Below the pieces are notes generated by a model that had not been told where the DNA came from, made no database searches, and was given only the letters and a program-made list of their open reading frames with translations. This document shows positions 47,449 through 57,275 of a DNA stretch of 64,000 nucleotides, piece by piece. Position 1 is the stretch's first letter, and the number at the start of each line of letters is the position of its first letter. The DNA is from Rhodoblastus sp963727035 (GTDB taxonomy: Bacteria > Pseudomonadota > Alphaproteobacteria > Rhizobiales > Beijerinckiaceae). The DNA is taken from positions 1 to 64,000 of the forward strand of contig CAVSEY010000005.1 in NCBI GenBank assembly GCA_963727035.1, read 5' to 3'. The translations under genes were made by a program, and so were the position numbers.

Positions 47449-47812
47449 GTCATTCCCCGTTGTTGAGGAAATAATGCCCGCTCCATTCTGCTATCGATCT
47501 AAGTAAAAATGCCGCATTTTAGACAAATGCATTCATTTTTTGCTTTAGACGGAGTAAGTATAATCAGGCCTCGCCAATTTCGCTCAAATTGTCCGCATTC
47601 GCCTCTAACGCCTGATTTTCCTGACCTCTCGCGCCTATCGCGCCCGCGCGCCGTGCATAACGATTTACTACCGCGGGGGCGTGCGTTAAGATGTTCAGAC
47701 GTGACAGGGTTAACCTGGGGCTTGAAACCGCGAAAATCGGCCACATTTCCTGGCAGTCGCCAAAACAGCGCCGAATGACAGCGCCGAATGACAGCGCGGA
47801 AGGAAAGCGCGG
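47449..47812. other. Spacer with AT-rich part and a 13-bp repeat
   Basis: The 364-base region separates divergent BTLCP and EcsC genes. Its first 120 bases are AT-rich and likely hold promoters. The ACAGCGCCGAATG unit occurs at 47765 and 47778 with a partial third copy at 47791. No gene is apparent. Confidence 0.55.
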
Positions 47813-48652
47813 ATGAAACCGGATTTCGACGCCGAGCGGATGAGCGCCGCCGACCACGCCGCCCTGATGGACGCCGTCTGGCGGCTGGAGCATGTCGGCC
47901 CGGCGCTGCGGCTGGCCAACGCCGTCGGCCGCAAGGTCAATTTCCTAAAAGGCCTCGCGCCGGAGCGGGCGACGAAAATCATCGACGGCGCCGCGATGTC
48001 CGCGATGAAGGTCGCCCTGCGCGCGGCGCTGGCGAGCCTCTCCGGCAAGCCGGTTCGCGACCGCGACCGCGCCCACAAGCTCCTTGTCGCCGCCACCGGC
48101 GCGGCGGGCGGCGCGCTCGGCCTCGCCAGCCTGCCGATCGAACTGCCGGTGACCACGACCGTGATGCTGCGTTCGATCGCCGATATCGCGCGCGCCCAAG
48201 GCGAGGATCTGCGTGACGCGGAAGCCGCCATGGCCTGTCTCGAAGTCTTCGCGCTCGACGGCCGCGAGGCCGGCGAAAACGTCTCCGACTCCGGCTATTT
48301 CGCCATTCGCGGCCTGCTCGCGCGCTCGATTTCGGAAGCCGCGCGCTATATCGCCAGCCGTGGCGTCGTCGACGAGGCCGCGCCGGCCTTGGTCAAGCTG
48401 ATGGCGCAGATCGGAACGCGGTTCGGATTTGTCGTGAGCCAGAAATTTCTCGCGCAGGCGACGCCGGCGCTCGGCGCGGTCGGCGGCGCCGCGATCAATC
48501 TCGCCTTCATCGATCATTTCCAGTCGCTGGCCAAGGGCCATTTCACGGTGCGCCGTCTGGAGCGCAAATATGGCGCCGACCCCGTGCGCTCGGAATATGA
48601 GCGCATCGCCAACGCCCACGAACCCGACGAAATCCGGCCGCCGGCGGCGTGA
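47813..48652 (+). CDS. EcsC family protein
   Basis: The 279-residue protein has the EcsC signature: a long helix containing VGPALRLANAVGRKVNFL, a hydrophobic GAAGGALGLASLPIELPVT segment, then TTVMLRSIADIARAQGED and FGFVVSQKFLAQATPALGAVGGA. EcsC in Bacillus is linked to the EcsAB transporter, and its function is unclear. No transporter is adjacent here. The product should be membrane-associated. Confidence 0.87.
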   Translation: MKPDFDAERMSAADHAALMDAVWRLEHVGPALRLANAVGRKVNFLKGLAPERATKIIDGAAMSAMKVALRAALASLSGKPVRDRDRAHKLLVAATGAAGGALGLASLPIELPVTTTVMLRSIADIARAQGEDLRDAEAAMACLEVFALDGREAGENVSDSGYFAIRGLLARSISEAARYIASRGVVDEAAPALVKLMAQIGTRFGFVVSQKFLAQATPALGAVGGAAINLAFIDHFQSLAKGHFTVRRLERKYGADPVRSEYERIANAHEPDEIRPPAA

Positions 48653-48748
48653 ACGATTGCGCGCGGCGTCGCCCTGTTCTATCCCGGCGAAGTTTTGCAA
48701 GGGGCCGAAATTCTGGACGCGGTCTGCGCAGGCCTGGGAGGGGGCGTT

Positions 48749-49168
48749 ATGAAATCCTTTCGCAAGGAACTCTGGTTCGAGACGCCGGGACGGCGCGCCT
48801 TCATCAACATCACGCCGCAGGTCCAGGCCTCTCTGCGCGAGAGCGGGGTGCGCGAGGGACTTTGCCTCGTCAACGCCATGCACATCACGGCCAGCGTCTT
48901 CATCAATGACGACGAGCGCGGACTGCATCACGATTACGAAGTCTGGCTGGAAAAGCTCGCGCCGCACGAGCCGGTCTCGGGTTACTGGCACAACCGCACC
49001 GGCGAGGACAACGCCGACGCTCATATGAAGCGCCAGGTCATGGGCCGCGAGGTCGTGGTCGCCATCACCAGCGGCAAGCTGGATTTCGGCCCCTGGGAGC
49101 AGATCTTCTACGGCGAATTCGACGGCGGGCGCCGGAAGCGGGCGCTGGTCAAGATCATCGGGGAATGA
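48749..49168 (+). CDS. yjbQ: YjbQ/UPF0047 family protein
   Basis: The 139-residue protein starts at ATG 48749 with GGGAGGGGG upstream. LCLVNAMHITASVFINDDE and YWHNRTGEDNADAHMKRQVMG, with the family's GQ-xFGxWEQIF end (DFGPWEQIFYGEFDG), identify it. Some YjbQ proteins show weak thiamine-phosphate synthase activity, but thiE is present here, so another role is likely. It follows ecsC by 96 bases. Confidence 0.9.
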   Translation: MKSFRKELWFETPGRRAFINITPQVQASLRESGVREGLCLVNAMHITASVFINDDERGLHHDYEVWLEKLAPHEPVSGYWHNRTGEDNADAHMKRQVMGREVVVAITSGKLDFGPWEQIFYGEFDGGRRKRALVKIIGE

Positions 49169-49177
49169 AGCCCGCGC

Positions 49178-50167
49178 TCAGTTCGAATATTTCGTGATCA
49201 CAGCGTCCAGCCGGTCGAGGAATCCTGGCACGTCGCCCTCTTCCATGAGGCCGGAGTCGAGCAAATATTTGCGAATTTCGAGAGAGGACCTGGGCAACGC
49301 GGGACACAGGCTGTTGTACTGATCCACGAAGGCGCCAAACCGCGGCTCTTCCAGACACCGCCTCCAGAAATAGGCCCCTAAGGCATTATAGCGGCCTTCA
49401 GGCGGCCATCTCGGGAAAGACGTGTTGCCGATGTGAATCGCTTCGGGATAAAATTGACATTTATGGCTATAGCCATGGCTCATCTGGAACCCGTTTCCGT
49501 CAGCCTGAGCCAGAAAGACGACAGCGCGCAACGTGTCGAAATAATCCTTGTGCGCTTCCGGCAAATTTTGCTCGTCGATCCCCAATTTTTCTAGCGCGCT
49601 CTTGGCGCGGCCGCTCAACTCGCTCCATTTGAGACGCGTGGATCCGACCTTATATTTACGAAATATTCCGCGGATGACTTGAGGATTCAACAACATCAAG
49701 AATGTTTCCGGCACGACGACCCCACCCGCGCGGTGCTGCGCGCTGTAAATCGCCACGCCCGCCGCGGATGGACCCATCGTCTTCCTTTCGCTGTAAAGAA
49801 TATTCGTGTCGAGAACGTAGCAGTCGTGATCCACGATCCAGAACGGATGCTCAAGCTCAGCAACGAGAATGTCGATGACCGTGCTATGGCGCAGGGTCGT
49901 CGCGAGTCCTATGACGCCAACCTTTGTATTTTTTTCAAGAAACTCAACCTCTTGCCTTGTCATTCCGTTGGCGACGGCAATAACGGTCTCATACTGGCTG
50001 AGGTACTGTAACGCCAATAATCCAATATGAAGCGAACCCGGCATAAGAACAACGACAGCAGCCCCGTCCAGCGTCGCTTTATTCCCGAATTTCTGACGTA
50101 ATTGATGACGGAAAACGCGCCTCAATAAATAGGATGCGCCGGGAATGCGCTCAAGAACACGGGACAT
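49178..50167 (-). CDS. Hypothetical protein of atypical composition
   Basis: The 329-residue soluble protein has AVVVLMPGSLHIGLLALQYL, VIAVANGMTRQEVEFLEK, an ELEHPFWIVDHDCYVLDTN stretch with a possible DxD-like metal motif, and a helical tail. It suggests a glycosyltransferase-like or nucleotide-handling Rossmann fold, but I cannot assign a family. Base composition is visibly less GC-rich than all neighbours, with many AAT, ATT and AAA codons, so it is probably acquired. Its upstream side holds dispersed hairpin repeats. Confidence 0.6.
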   Translation of the reverse strand: MSRVLERIPGASYLLRRVFRHQLRQKFGNKATLDGAAVVVLMPGSLHIGLLALQYLSQYETVIAVANGMTRQEVEFLEKNTKVGVIGLATTLRHSTVIDILVAELEHPFWIVDHDCYVLDTNILYSERKTMGPSAAGVAIYSAQHRAGGVVVPETFLMLLNPQVIRGIFRKYKVGSTRLKWSELSGRAKSALEKLGIDEQNLPEAHKDYFDTLRAVVFLAQADGNGFQMSHGYSHKCQFYPEAIHIGNTSFPRWPPEGRYNALGAYFWRRCLEEPRFGAFVDQYNSLCPALPRSSLEIRKYLLDSGLMEEGDVPGFLDRLDAVITKYSN

Positions 50168-50478
50168 TTCGGGGAGCCAAACTCACAAGCCTTGGGTCGT
50201 GATCTGGTCACTATCAAATTATTGCGGGGTGAGCAATAATATCGCACAGCGCCGCAACGTCCGAGAAGCCAGGCTTTTCAGTCCTCTACAAAGATTTTGA
50301 CCTGCCGCCGCGCCGCGCCTCGGCCATTCCCGGCGCCGAAACCATGCGGAATTTCAGGAATCGCGCGCTCTGGCATACGCCAACCGCTTGCGGAATGTTT
50401 GGATGCGCGCGCTCTGGCGTATGCCAACCGCTTGCGCATGGGGCCTCAAAAATCTAAACCTCGGCGAAAGCCGAGGCC
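50168..50478. other. Spacer between the atypical gene and tyrS
   Basis: These 311 bases contain no gene. The first part is AT-rich and probably carries the promoter of the minus-strand gene. The second part holds two copies of a 30-bp hairpin repeat. tyrS begins directly after them. Confidence 0.5.
50363..50436. repeat. Two copies of a 30-bp hairpin repeat
   Basis: GCGCGCTCTGGCATACGCCA at 50363 and GCGCGCTCTGGCGTATGCCA at 50407, each followed by ACCGCTTGCG, lie 44 bases apart. The cores TGGC-ATAC-GCCA and TGGC-GTAT-GCCA both form the same stem. The family also occurs at 62699 and, as CGGCG-TG-CGCCG, inside der. Confidence 0.8.
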
Positions 50479-51741
50479 ATGATGACCGACCACCAGCCGA
50501 AATCCGAATTTCTCCGCACTCTTTTCGCGCGCGGATTCCTCCATCAATGCTCCGATGTCGCGGGGCTGGACGAAAAAGCGCTCGCCGGCGAGCTGATCGC
50601 CTATATCGGCTTCGATTGCACCGCGCCCTCGCTCCATGTCGGCTCTCTCCTGCCGATCATGATGCTGCACTGGCTGCAACAGACCGGCGGCAAGCCGATC
50701 ACGCTTATGGGCGGCGGCACCACGCGGGTCGGCGATCCCTCCGGCAAGGACGAAAGCCGGAAAATGCTGACCGTCGAGACCATCGAATCCAACAAGGACT
50801 CGATCAAAAAGGTCTTCGAGAAATTCCTGACCTTCGGCCCGGGCAAGACCGACGCTCTGATGAGCGACAACGAGGAATGGCTGTGCAGGCTGAACTATAT
50901 CGACTTCCTGCGCGACGTCGGCCGGCATTTTTCGGTCAACCGCATGATGGCGATGGATTCGGTCAAGCTGCGGCTTGAGCGCGAGCACGAGCTGTCCTTC
51001 ATCGAATTCAACTATATGTGCCTGCAAGCCTATGATTTCGTGGAGCTCAACAAGCGCCACGGCTGCATCTTGCAGATGGGCGGCTCGGACCAGTGGGGCA
51101 ATATCGTCACCGGGCTCGACCTCGGCCGGCGCATGGGGACGCCCCAGCTCTATGCCCTCACCTCGCCGCTTCTGACCACGGCCTCGGGCGCGAAAATGGG
51201 CAAGACCGCCGCCGGCGCCGTCTGGCTCGACGCCGACATGCTGCCCGTCTACGATTACTGGCAATATTGGCGCAACGCCGAGGACGCCGATGTCGAGCGG
51301 TTCTTGAAGCTCTTCACCACCTTGCCGCTCGACGAGGTGGCGCGGCTCGCCGCCTTGCAGGGCGCGGAGATCAACGAGGCGAAAAAGGTCCTGGCCAACG
51401 AGGCCACCGCCTTGCTGCACGGCCGCGCCGCGGCCGAGGCCGCCGCCGAGACCGCGCGCAAGACTTTTGAAGAAGGCGTGCTGGCCGAAAGCCTGCCGAC
51501 CGTGACCGTGCCGGAAGCCGAGATCGCAGCCGGGCTCGGCGTGCTGACCGCTTTCGTCAAGGCCGGCCTGACCCCTTCGACCGGCGAGGCCCGCCGCCAG
51601 ATCAAGGGCGGCGGCCTGAAGCTCAACGACGCGCCCCTCACCGACGAGCGTTATGTGCTCGCGGCCAAGGATTTCGCAAAGGATGGCGTGGCCAAGCTCT
51701 CCGTCGGCAGGAAGAAGCATGTGCTTCTCAAGCCGGCGTGA
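50479..51741 (+). CDS. tyrS: Tyrosyl-tRNA synthetase
   Basis: The 420-residue class I synthetase has GFDCTAPSLHVGSLL (HIGH equivalent HVGS), LMGGGTTRVGDPSGKDESR, QMGGSDQWGNI and a KMSKS-like KMGKT. A C-terminal S4 domain ends RKKHVLLKPA. ATG 50479 or 50482 is the start. It charges tRNA-Tyr. It is unlinked to other translation genes, and a hairpin repeat pair sits just upstream. Confidence 0.96.
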   Translation: MMTDHQPKSEFLRTLFARGFLHQCSDVAGLDEKALAGELIAYIGFDCTAPSLHVGSLLPIMMLHWLQQTGGKPITLMGGGTTRVGDPSGKDESRKMLTVETIESNKDSIKKVFEKFLTFGPGKTDALMSDNEEWLCRLNYIDFLRDVGRHFSVNRMMAMDSVKLRLEREHELSFIEFNYMCLQAYDFVELNKRHGCILQMGGSDQWGNIVTGLDLGRRMGTPQLYALTSPLLTTASGAKMGKTAAGAVWLDADMLPVYDYWQYWRNAEDADVERFLKLFTTLPLDEVARLAALQGAEINEAKKVLANEATALLHGRAAAEAAAETARKTFEEGVLAESLPTVTVPEAEIAAGLGVLTAFVKAGLTPSTGEARRQIKGGGLKLNDAPLTDERYVLAAKDFAKDGVAKLSVGRKKHVLLKPA

Positions 51742-51747
51742 ACGAAA

Positions 51748-52374
51748 TCAGATCCGCACTGCCGCAAGATACATCATGTCGCCTCCCAAAAAGGCAGGGC
51801 GGCGCTCGGCTTCGGTGAGAGGGCGATAGGGCGAATGACTCGGCTGGTCGCTCGGCGAAGGGTCGAGCGCGCCCATGGCGACGATACGCGGCCCGTTCGG
51901 CGTGACGACGAAATCCGCCTGGACGATCACCATGCAATGGTCCTTGTTGGCGTAAAGCAGCGGACGTTTCCGCATCAACTCGCCGACAATGAGGGCGTCG
52001 TCGATGGCCATGACGGCGTTTTCCTGATCGAAGGCCGCTTCGATCCGCGAACGGAACGGCACGCCACGATCGTCGATCCAGGAATTGTCGAGAATCCGGG
52101 TGAGGTCGCGGGTCCGGGGCGCCGGCGCGCAAGCCAGGTCGCGGTAAAGGAAATCGACCAGCTTTTTCTGGTCGGTTGGATGGCCGAGCGTGCCGAAAAT
52201 CATCGAGCAGGAAGCCGCCCAACACCAGTCGGTGCATTGCTGGGCGACGAAATGCGCGTGCGGCACGAAGGCGCGGCCAGCCGCTTCGGCGAGAGGCGAC
52301 AGCACCTCCGCCCGAGCGGCCGAAGAAACGAGGACAGACGCGGACGCCATGAACAGGAATGACCGGCGGTTCAT
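51748..52374 (-). CDS. Papain-like cysteine peptidase family protein, secreted
   Basis: The 208-residue protein starts at ATG 52374 with GGAGG six bases upstream. It has a signal peptide (MNRRSFLFMASASVLVSSAA, with an RR that could be Tat-like). The active-site helix is QQCTDWCWAASCSMIF, typical of C39-like/papain-like peptidases, and KDHCMVIV plus DPSP supply His and Asp. Substrate unknown. The convergent tyrS ends six bases away. Confidence 0.78.
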   Translation of the reverse strand: MNRRSFLFMASASVLVSSAARAEVLSPLAEAAGRAFVPHAHFVAQQCTDWCWAASCSMIFGTLGHPTDQKKLVDFLYRDLACAPAPRTRDLTRILDNSWIDDRGVPFRSRIEAAFDQENAVMAIDDALIVGELMRKRPLLYANKDHCMVIVQADFVVTPNGPRIVAMGALDPSPSDQPSHSPYRPLTEAERRPAFLGGDMMYLAAVRI

Positions 52375-52735
52375 CAAGACCTCCATTCTGTCCGCCGCGG
52401 CCGTCAGAAACTTCCGCAATTCAATCGAAACGCGGAATGGTTTATGAATTATAAACGTGCGGCGGATATTCTAGGAAAGTTGCGGACCCCTCCTCGTTTT
52501 TCCTCCATTGCCGATCGCGTCGGCGCCTATCGCCAAGCAAATTGGGCGCCAAACCGTGGACGCCGCGGCCAGACCCGTGCTTCCGAAGGTTCGAATATTA
52601 AGATTTGGGCGCGCCGACCCATTCGTCAACACCCGCGACCGCCGATCCTCGGATTTCGCCTTGATTCATGCCGAATTCCTATTCCGGAGCCGCAAAATCG
52701 GCCGCCAGTTCACAGAATTCTTGCTTCAGCTCGCT
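52375..52735. other. Gene-free stretch before the aminotransferase
   Basis: The 361-base spacer should hold the promoter of the papain-like gene and the end region of the convergent aminotransferase. Several frames are open but none has a recognisable domain or start signal. Confidence 0.45.
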
Positions 52736-53909
52736 TCAGCGCCGCAAAAAATGCTTCAAACGTTTCAAGGCCTCGATCATGCCGGCTTCGGCGCCGGCAT
52801 AGGACAGGCGCAGGGCGCGCGAACCGCGATGCGGGTCGAAATCGACGCCCGGCGTCGCCGCGACCCCCGCCCGGTGAAGCAACTCGTGGCAGAAACGCGT
52901 CGAATCGTCGGTGAAGCGGCTGACATCGGCATAGATGTAAAACGCGCCGTCGGCGGGAGCGAGTTCGTCGAGGCCGAGCGCCGGCAGGCCGTCGAGCAAA
53001 AGGTCGCGGTTGCGGCGATAGCCCGCCTTCACCGCCTCCAGTTCGTCGCTTGCGTCAAAGGCGGCCTGGGCCGCGATCTGTGACAGGGTCGGCGCCGAAA
53101 TGGCCAGGGATTGCTGGAGGCGCTCGATCACGCGCGGCAATTCGGGCGGCATGATCAGCCAGCCGATCCGCCAGCCGGTCATGCAATAATATTTGGAGAA
53201 GGAATTGACGATGGTCGCCCGGTCGGAGAAAGCGACCGCGCTTTGCGCCGGGCGGTCATAGGTCAGGCCGTGATAGATCTCGTCCGAAATGAATCTTATG
53301 CCGCGCCGGTCGCAGACCTCCGCGATTTCGCGCAAGGATTCCGCGCTTTGCATGGCGCCGGTCGGATTGGCCGGGCTCATCAGCAGCAGGCCATCGAGCT
53401 TGCGCGCCGCGTCGGCCTGCTCCACCGCAGCCGCCGTGACCGCGAAGCCGTTGGCGGAATTCGAGCGGCAGATCGACCGCTTCGAGCCCGAGCGCGCCGA
53501 AAATATTGCGATAGGCCGGATAGCCGGGATTCTGGATCGCGACCCGCGCGCCCTGATCGAACAGCGCAAGAAACGCCATGACGAAACCGCCCGACGAGCC
53601 GGTGGTCACCGCCACCCGCGCCGGATCGACCGCCACGCCATAGGCCTCCTGGTAATGGCGGGCGATGCGCTCGCGCAGGCTCGCCAACCCAAGGGCGTCG
53701 GTATAGCCGACCGGCTGTCCGCCGAGCGCCGCGATCGCCGCCTCGCGAACCCGGCGCGGCGGCGGCGCCGAGGGCTCGCCCACCTCCATATGGACGATCG
53801 CCGCGCCGGCCTGCTCCATCAGGCTGGCTTCGCGCTTGACGTCCATGGCGATGAACGGCGCGATCGCGGCCCGCCGCGCGGATTTGAGGGCAGGCGACCT
53901 CTGAGTCAT
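52736..53909 (-). pseudogene. Class I/II aminotransferase, frameshifted
   Basis: From ATG 53909 the frame gives VHMEVGEPSAPPPRRVREAA, TTGSSGGFVMAFLALFD and QNPGYPAYRNIF up to LPLEFR near 53455. It then continues in another frame (NGFAVTAAAVEQADAARKLDG, SPANPTGAMQS, SDEIYHGLTY, SFSKYYCMTGWRIGW with the PLP lysine) to 52736. One C of the CC at about 53452 looks surplus. The intact protein of about 390 residues would be an aspartate-type aminotransferase. Confidence 0.85.
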
Positions 53910-53998
53910 GGGATTTTCCGCAAAAAAGCCGCGCCGCAATTCGACCTCGGCGATCGAATAGTGCTAAGGAGGGTTAGATTTTTCCACTGGAGTTGTCC

Positions 53999-54766
53999 AT
54001 GTCCTTCCCGAGCCTTGGAGCCCTGTTCGCCGGGGTTCTCTGTCTGAGCGCCTTCGCCTTGCCTGCGCGCGCGGGCGAATTCACCGCGCCCCAGAAATCC
54101 GAAATCGAATCCATCGTCCATTCCTACCTGCTCGAACATCCCGAGATTCTGCGCGAGGTCGCCACCGAACTCGAAAAGAAACAGCAGCAGGAGGAAACCG
54201 ATCTTCACCGCGACGCCATCGAAAAGAACAAGGACGCCCTGTTCGACTCGCCCTTCAACGCCGTGGTCGGCAATCCGGCCGGCAAGGTCACCCTGGTGGA
54301 GTTCTTCGACTATAATTGCGGCTATTGCAAAAGGGCGCTCGGCGATCTCAACAATCTGCTGAAGGCCGAGCCCGACCTGCGCGTGGTGCTGGCGGATTTC
54401 CCGGTGCTGGGGCCGGATTCGGTCGAGGCGGCGCGCGTCGCTTCCGCCGTGCGCAAGCAGGTTTCGGGCGCGAAATTCTTCGAGTTTCACCAGAAGCTGC
54501 TGTCCAGCCACGGCCATGTCGGCAAGGAGCAGGCGCTCGCGGTCGCCAGGGACATGGGCCTCGACATGGCGCGAATCGACAAGGACATCAGCGACGCTTC
54601 GGTTCACGACGGCCTCGCCGAGAATATGAAGCTCGGCGACGCGCTCGGCCTCAGCGGCACGCCCGCCTATGTGATCGGCGGCGAGGCCGTCGTCGGCGCC
54701 GTGGGCTATGACGAGCTGAAATCGCGGGTCGACTCCATGACCAAATGCGGCAAGACCAGCTGCTGA
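53999..54766 (+). CDS. DsbA family thiol-disulfide protein
   Basis: The 255-residue protein has a signal peptide (to about residue 26), an N-terminal helical region with EIESIVHSYLLEHPEI and a thioredoxin fold with FFDYNCGYCKRAL (CGYC active site) and cis-Pro in SGTPAY. The C-terminal tail holds two more cysteines. It resembles Com1-type DsbA proteins. ATG 53999 has GGAG six bases upstream. It probably oxidises or isomerises disulfides in the periplasm and may support cytochrome export. Confidence 0.9.
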   Translation: MSFPSLGALFAGVLCLSAFALPARAGEFTAPQKSEIESIVHSYLLEHPEILREVATELEKKQQQEETDLHRDAIEKNKDALFDSPFNAVVGNPAGKVTLVEFFDYNCGYCKRALGDLNNLLKAEPDLRVVLADFPVLGPDSVEAARVASAVRKQVSGAKFFEFHQKLLSSHGHVGKEQALAVARDMGLDMARIDKDISDASVHDGLAENMKLGDALGLSGTPAYVIGGEAVVGAVGYDELKSRVDSMTKCGKTSC

Positions 54767-54773
54767 TGGCGAC

Positions 54774-54798
54774 CCCTTCTCCCCTTTCGGGAGAAGGG
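54774..54798. terminator. 10-bp perfect hairpin after DsbA-like gene
   Basis: CCCTTCTCCC and GGGAGAAGGG flank the loop CTTTC, starting eight bases past the stop. There is no T-run, so it may act as an mRNA stabiliser or a common intergenic palindrome and not as a terminator. Confidence 0.6.
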
Positions 54799-54821
54799 CT
54801 CCGCCTGCTGTCCGATAAGAC

Positions 54822-56699
54822 ATGCTCACCCTCACCGATCTCACCTACCGGCTTGGGCCGCGTCTGTTGTTCGATTCCGCCGGCCTGGCGCTGCCTGAGC
54901 GCGGCAAGGTCGGCTTTGTCGCGCGCAACGGCGCCGGCAAGACCACGCTGTTCCGACTGATCTGCAACGAGATCGCGGCGGAGAGCGGGACCATCCAGCT
55001 GCCGCGCGGCGCGCGCATCGGCCGTGTCGAGCAGGAGGCGCCGGGGGGCGACGGCAAGCTGATCGATTTCGTGCTCGCCGCCGATTCCGAGCGCAGCGCC
55101 CTGCTGGAAGAAGCCGAAACCGCGATGGACCCGCATCGCATCGCGGAAATCCATGTGCGGCTCGCCGATATCGAGGCCCATGCCGCGCCCGCCCGCGCCG
55201 CCGAAATTCTTGCCGGCCTCGGTTTCGACGAGGAGGCGCAGCATCGCGCCTTGAAGGAATTTTCCGGCGGCTGGCGGATGCGCGTCGCCCTCGCGGCGAT
55301 CCTGTTTTCGCGGCCCGATTTGCTGCTGCTCGACGAGCCGACGAACTATCTCGACCTCGAAGGGACGCTGTGGCTGATCGACTATCTCGGCCATTATCCG
55401 GCGACCATCGTGGTCATCAGCCATGACCGCGACCTGTTGAACGACGTCTGCGACCATATCGTCCATCTCGACCGCGCCAAATTGCAGCTCTATCGCGGCA
55501 ATTACGATTTCTTCGCCCGGCAGCGCGCCGAGGCGAGAATGCTCCAGGCCAAGTTCTTCAAGAAGCAGCAGGAGCGCCGCGCCCATCTCCAGGCTTTCGT
55601 CGATCGTTTCCGCGCCAAGGCGACCAAGGCGCGCCAAGCGCAATCCCGCTTGAAAATGCTCGAAAAAATGGAGAGCGTCGAAGCGATCGTGGACGAGGAC
55701 GTGCTGCCCTTTTCCTTCCCCTCGCCGGAAAAGCCCCTTTCGCCGCCGATCATCGCCATGGAGAAGGTCGCGGTCGGCTATGGCGAGCGCACGGTCCTGT
55801 CCGGGCTTTCCTTGAGCCTGTCCAACGACGACCGCGTCGGCCTGCTCGGCGCCAATGGCAACGGCAAATCGACCTTCGCCAAGCTTCTGGGCGGCCGGCT
55901 TGCGCCGCTGTCGGGAATCTTGAACAAATCGGCCAAGCTGGAGGCCGGCTTTTTCGCCCAGCATCAGGTCGAGGACCTCAATCTCGACGACACGCCCTTT
56001 TTGGCCGTCCAGCGCCTGACGCCGGACGCGCCGGAGGCAAAAGTCCGCGCCCGCGCCGCCCAGATCGGCTTTCCCAACGTGAAGGCCGACACCAAGGTCG
56101 CCAACCTTTCCGGCGGCGAGAAGGCCCGGCTGCTGATGGGCCTCGCCACCTTCAACGGCCCGCATCTCCTGATCCTCGACGAGCCGACCAATCATCTCGA
56201 CATCGACAGCCGCGCCGCGCTCGCCGAGGCGATCAACGAATTTTCCGGCGCGGTGATCCTGATCTCGCACGACCAATATCTGCTCGAAGCCTGCGCCGAC
56301 CGCCTCTGGCTGGTGGCCGACGGCAAGGTGCAGGCCTTCGACGGCGACATCGCGGATTACCGCAAGTTTGTTCTCGATTCCGCGCGGAAAAGCCAGAAGG
56401 CAAACGCGGAAAAGAAGCGCGAGGCCCCGGCGGAGCCGCGGCGCGACGCCGCCAAGGCCCGCAAGGAAGCCGCGCCGCTGGCGCGCAAGGTCAAGGCGGC
56501 GGAAGAGAAAATGACGCGCTTCTCCGGCCTGATCGCGCGGGTCGATCTGATGCTCTCGGACTCCCGCGCCTTCGAGCGCAATCCGGCGGAAGCGACCAAG
56601 CTCTCGCAACAGCGCGCCGACCTCCAGCGCGCGCTCGACGCGGCTGAGGAGGAATGGCTGGAACTGTCCTCCGAGCTTGAGGCGATGACGACGAATTAG
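54822..56699 (+). CDS. ABC-F family ATPase
   Basis: The 625-residue soluble protein has two ABC domains without membrane segments. The first has FVARNGAGKTTLF, with Ala in place of the usual Gly, a SGGWRMRVALA signature and LLLDEPTNYLD. The second has LLGANGNGKSTF, LSGGEKARLL and LILDEPTNHLD. A linker joins them, and a C-terminal coiled coil follows (residues 535-620), as in Uup-type proteins. ABC-F proteins act at the ribosome on stalled translation. Exact subtype undecided. Confidence 0.92.
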   Translation: MLTLTDLTYRLGPRLLFDSAGLALPERGKVGFVARNGAGKTTLFRLICNEIAAESGTIQLPRGARIGRVEQEAPGGDGKLIDFVLAADSERSALLEEAETAMDPHRIAEIHVRLADIEAHAAPARAAEILAGLGFDEEAQHRALKEFSGGWRMRVALAAILFSRPDLLLLDEPTNYLDLEGTLWLIDYLGHYPATIVVISHDRDLLNDVCDHIVHLDRAKLQLYRGNYDFFARQRAEARMLQAKFFKKQQERRAHLQAFVDRFRAKATKARQAQSRLKMLEKMESVEAIVDEDVLPFSFPSPEKPLSPPIIAMEKVAVGYGERTVLSGLSLSLSNDDRVGLLGANGNGKSTFAKLLGGRLAPLSGILNKSAKLEAGFFAQHQVEDLNLDDTPFLAVQRLTPDAPEAKVRARAAQIGFPNVKADTKVANLSGGEKARLLMGLATFNGPHLLILDEPTNHLDIDSRAALAEAINEFSGAVILISHDQYLLEACADRLWLVADGKVQAFDGDIADYRKFVLDSARKSQKANAEKKREAPAEPRRDAAKARKEAAPLARKVKAAEEKMTRFSGLIARVDLMLSDSRAFERNPAEATKLSQQRADLQRALDAAEEEWLELSSELEAMTTN

Positions 56700-57275
56700 C
56701 GCCCGACGAAGCGCGGGTCGGCGTCGAACAGGCGGGACACGACGCGCGCCGTGCGCATGAACGCCCGCCCCTGCGGCGTGATCTCCCAGCCCTGGGGCGT
56801 CTGGCGAAGGTTGCCGGAAACTTCCTGTTCGTGCAGGCGCCGCCCGATCTGCGCCCAATCGTCGACATAGGTCGAGACGAAGGCGTCGCGCGCCTGCTGC
56901 TCGGTCATCGGCGAATGGGTGTCGAAGCGCGAAAGCATGAAAACGGAAATCGAGCGGTCCACGGTCACCGGCGCGAGGACGAAGCCGGCGCAAAGCAGCG
57001 AGACCGCGACCATCGCCGCGCCGAAAATATCGCGCGCCGGGGGCGCAAGATCGCTCGGCAAGCCGCCGGCCGAGGACGGCAAGCGCCAGGACCAGCAGGA
57101 CGAAGGTCGCCGCGAGCGCGACAAGCCCGCGATAGAACAGGACGCCCACCGGCGCGAAAGCGCCGAGCTGAAACAGGCCGACGAAAATCGCGCCGCCGAG
57201 AAACAGGGCGGCCGCATAGAGCGCCGCCAGCGCGGCGATCTGGCGAAGGGGGCTTCCCCTTTCAGCGGGCGGCAA
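56696..57275 (-). pseudogene. Membrane protein, frameshifted
   Basis: From ATG 57275 the frame gives two membrane helices (ALYAAALFLGGAIFVGLFQL, then RGLVALAATFVLLVLALAV). Near 57050 the homology-like reading moves to another frame (DLAPPARDIFGAAMVAVSLL, then QARDAFVSTYVDDWAQIGRR and TPQGRAFMRTARVVSRLFD, stop at 56696). One surplus base near 57040-57060 would explain it. The intact 190-residue product would be a membrane protein of unknown function. It overlaps the upstream gene by 14 bases. Confidence 0.65.

Noticed and set aside
54651..57275. Open minus frame of 874 codons across the ABC-F gene
   Set aside because: Only its first 75 or so residues, inside the small membrane gene, look real; the rest is antisense to the ABC-F ATPase.
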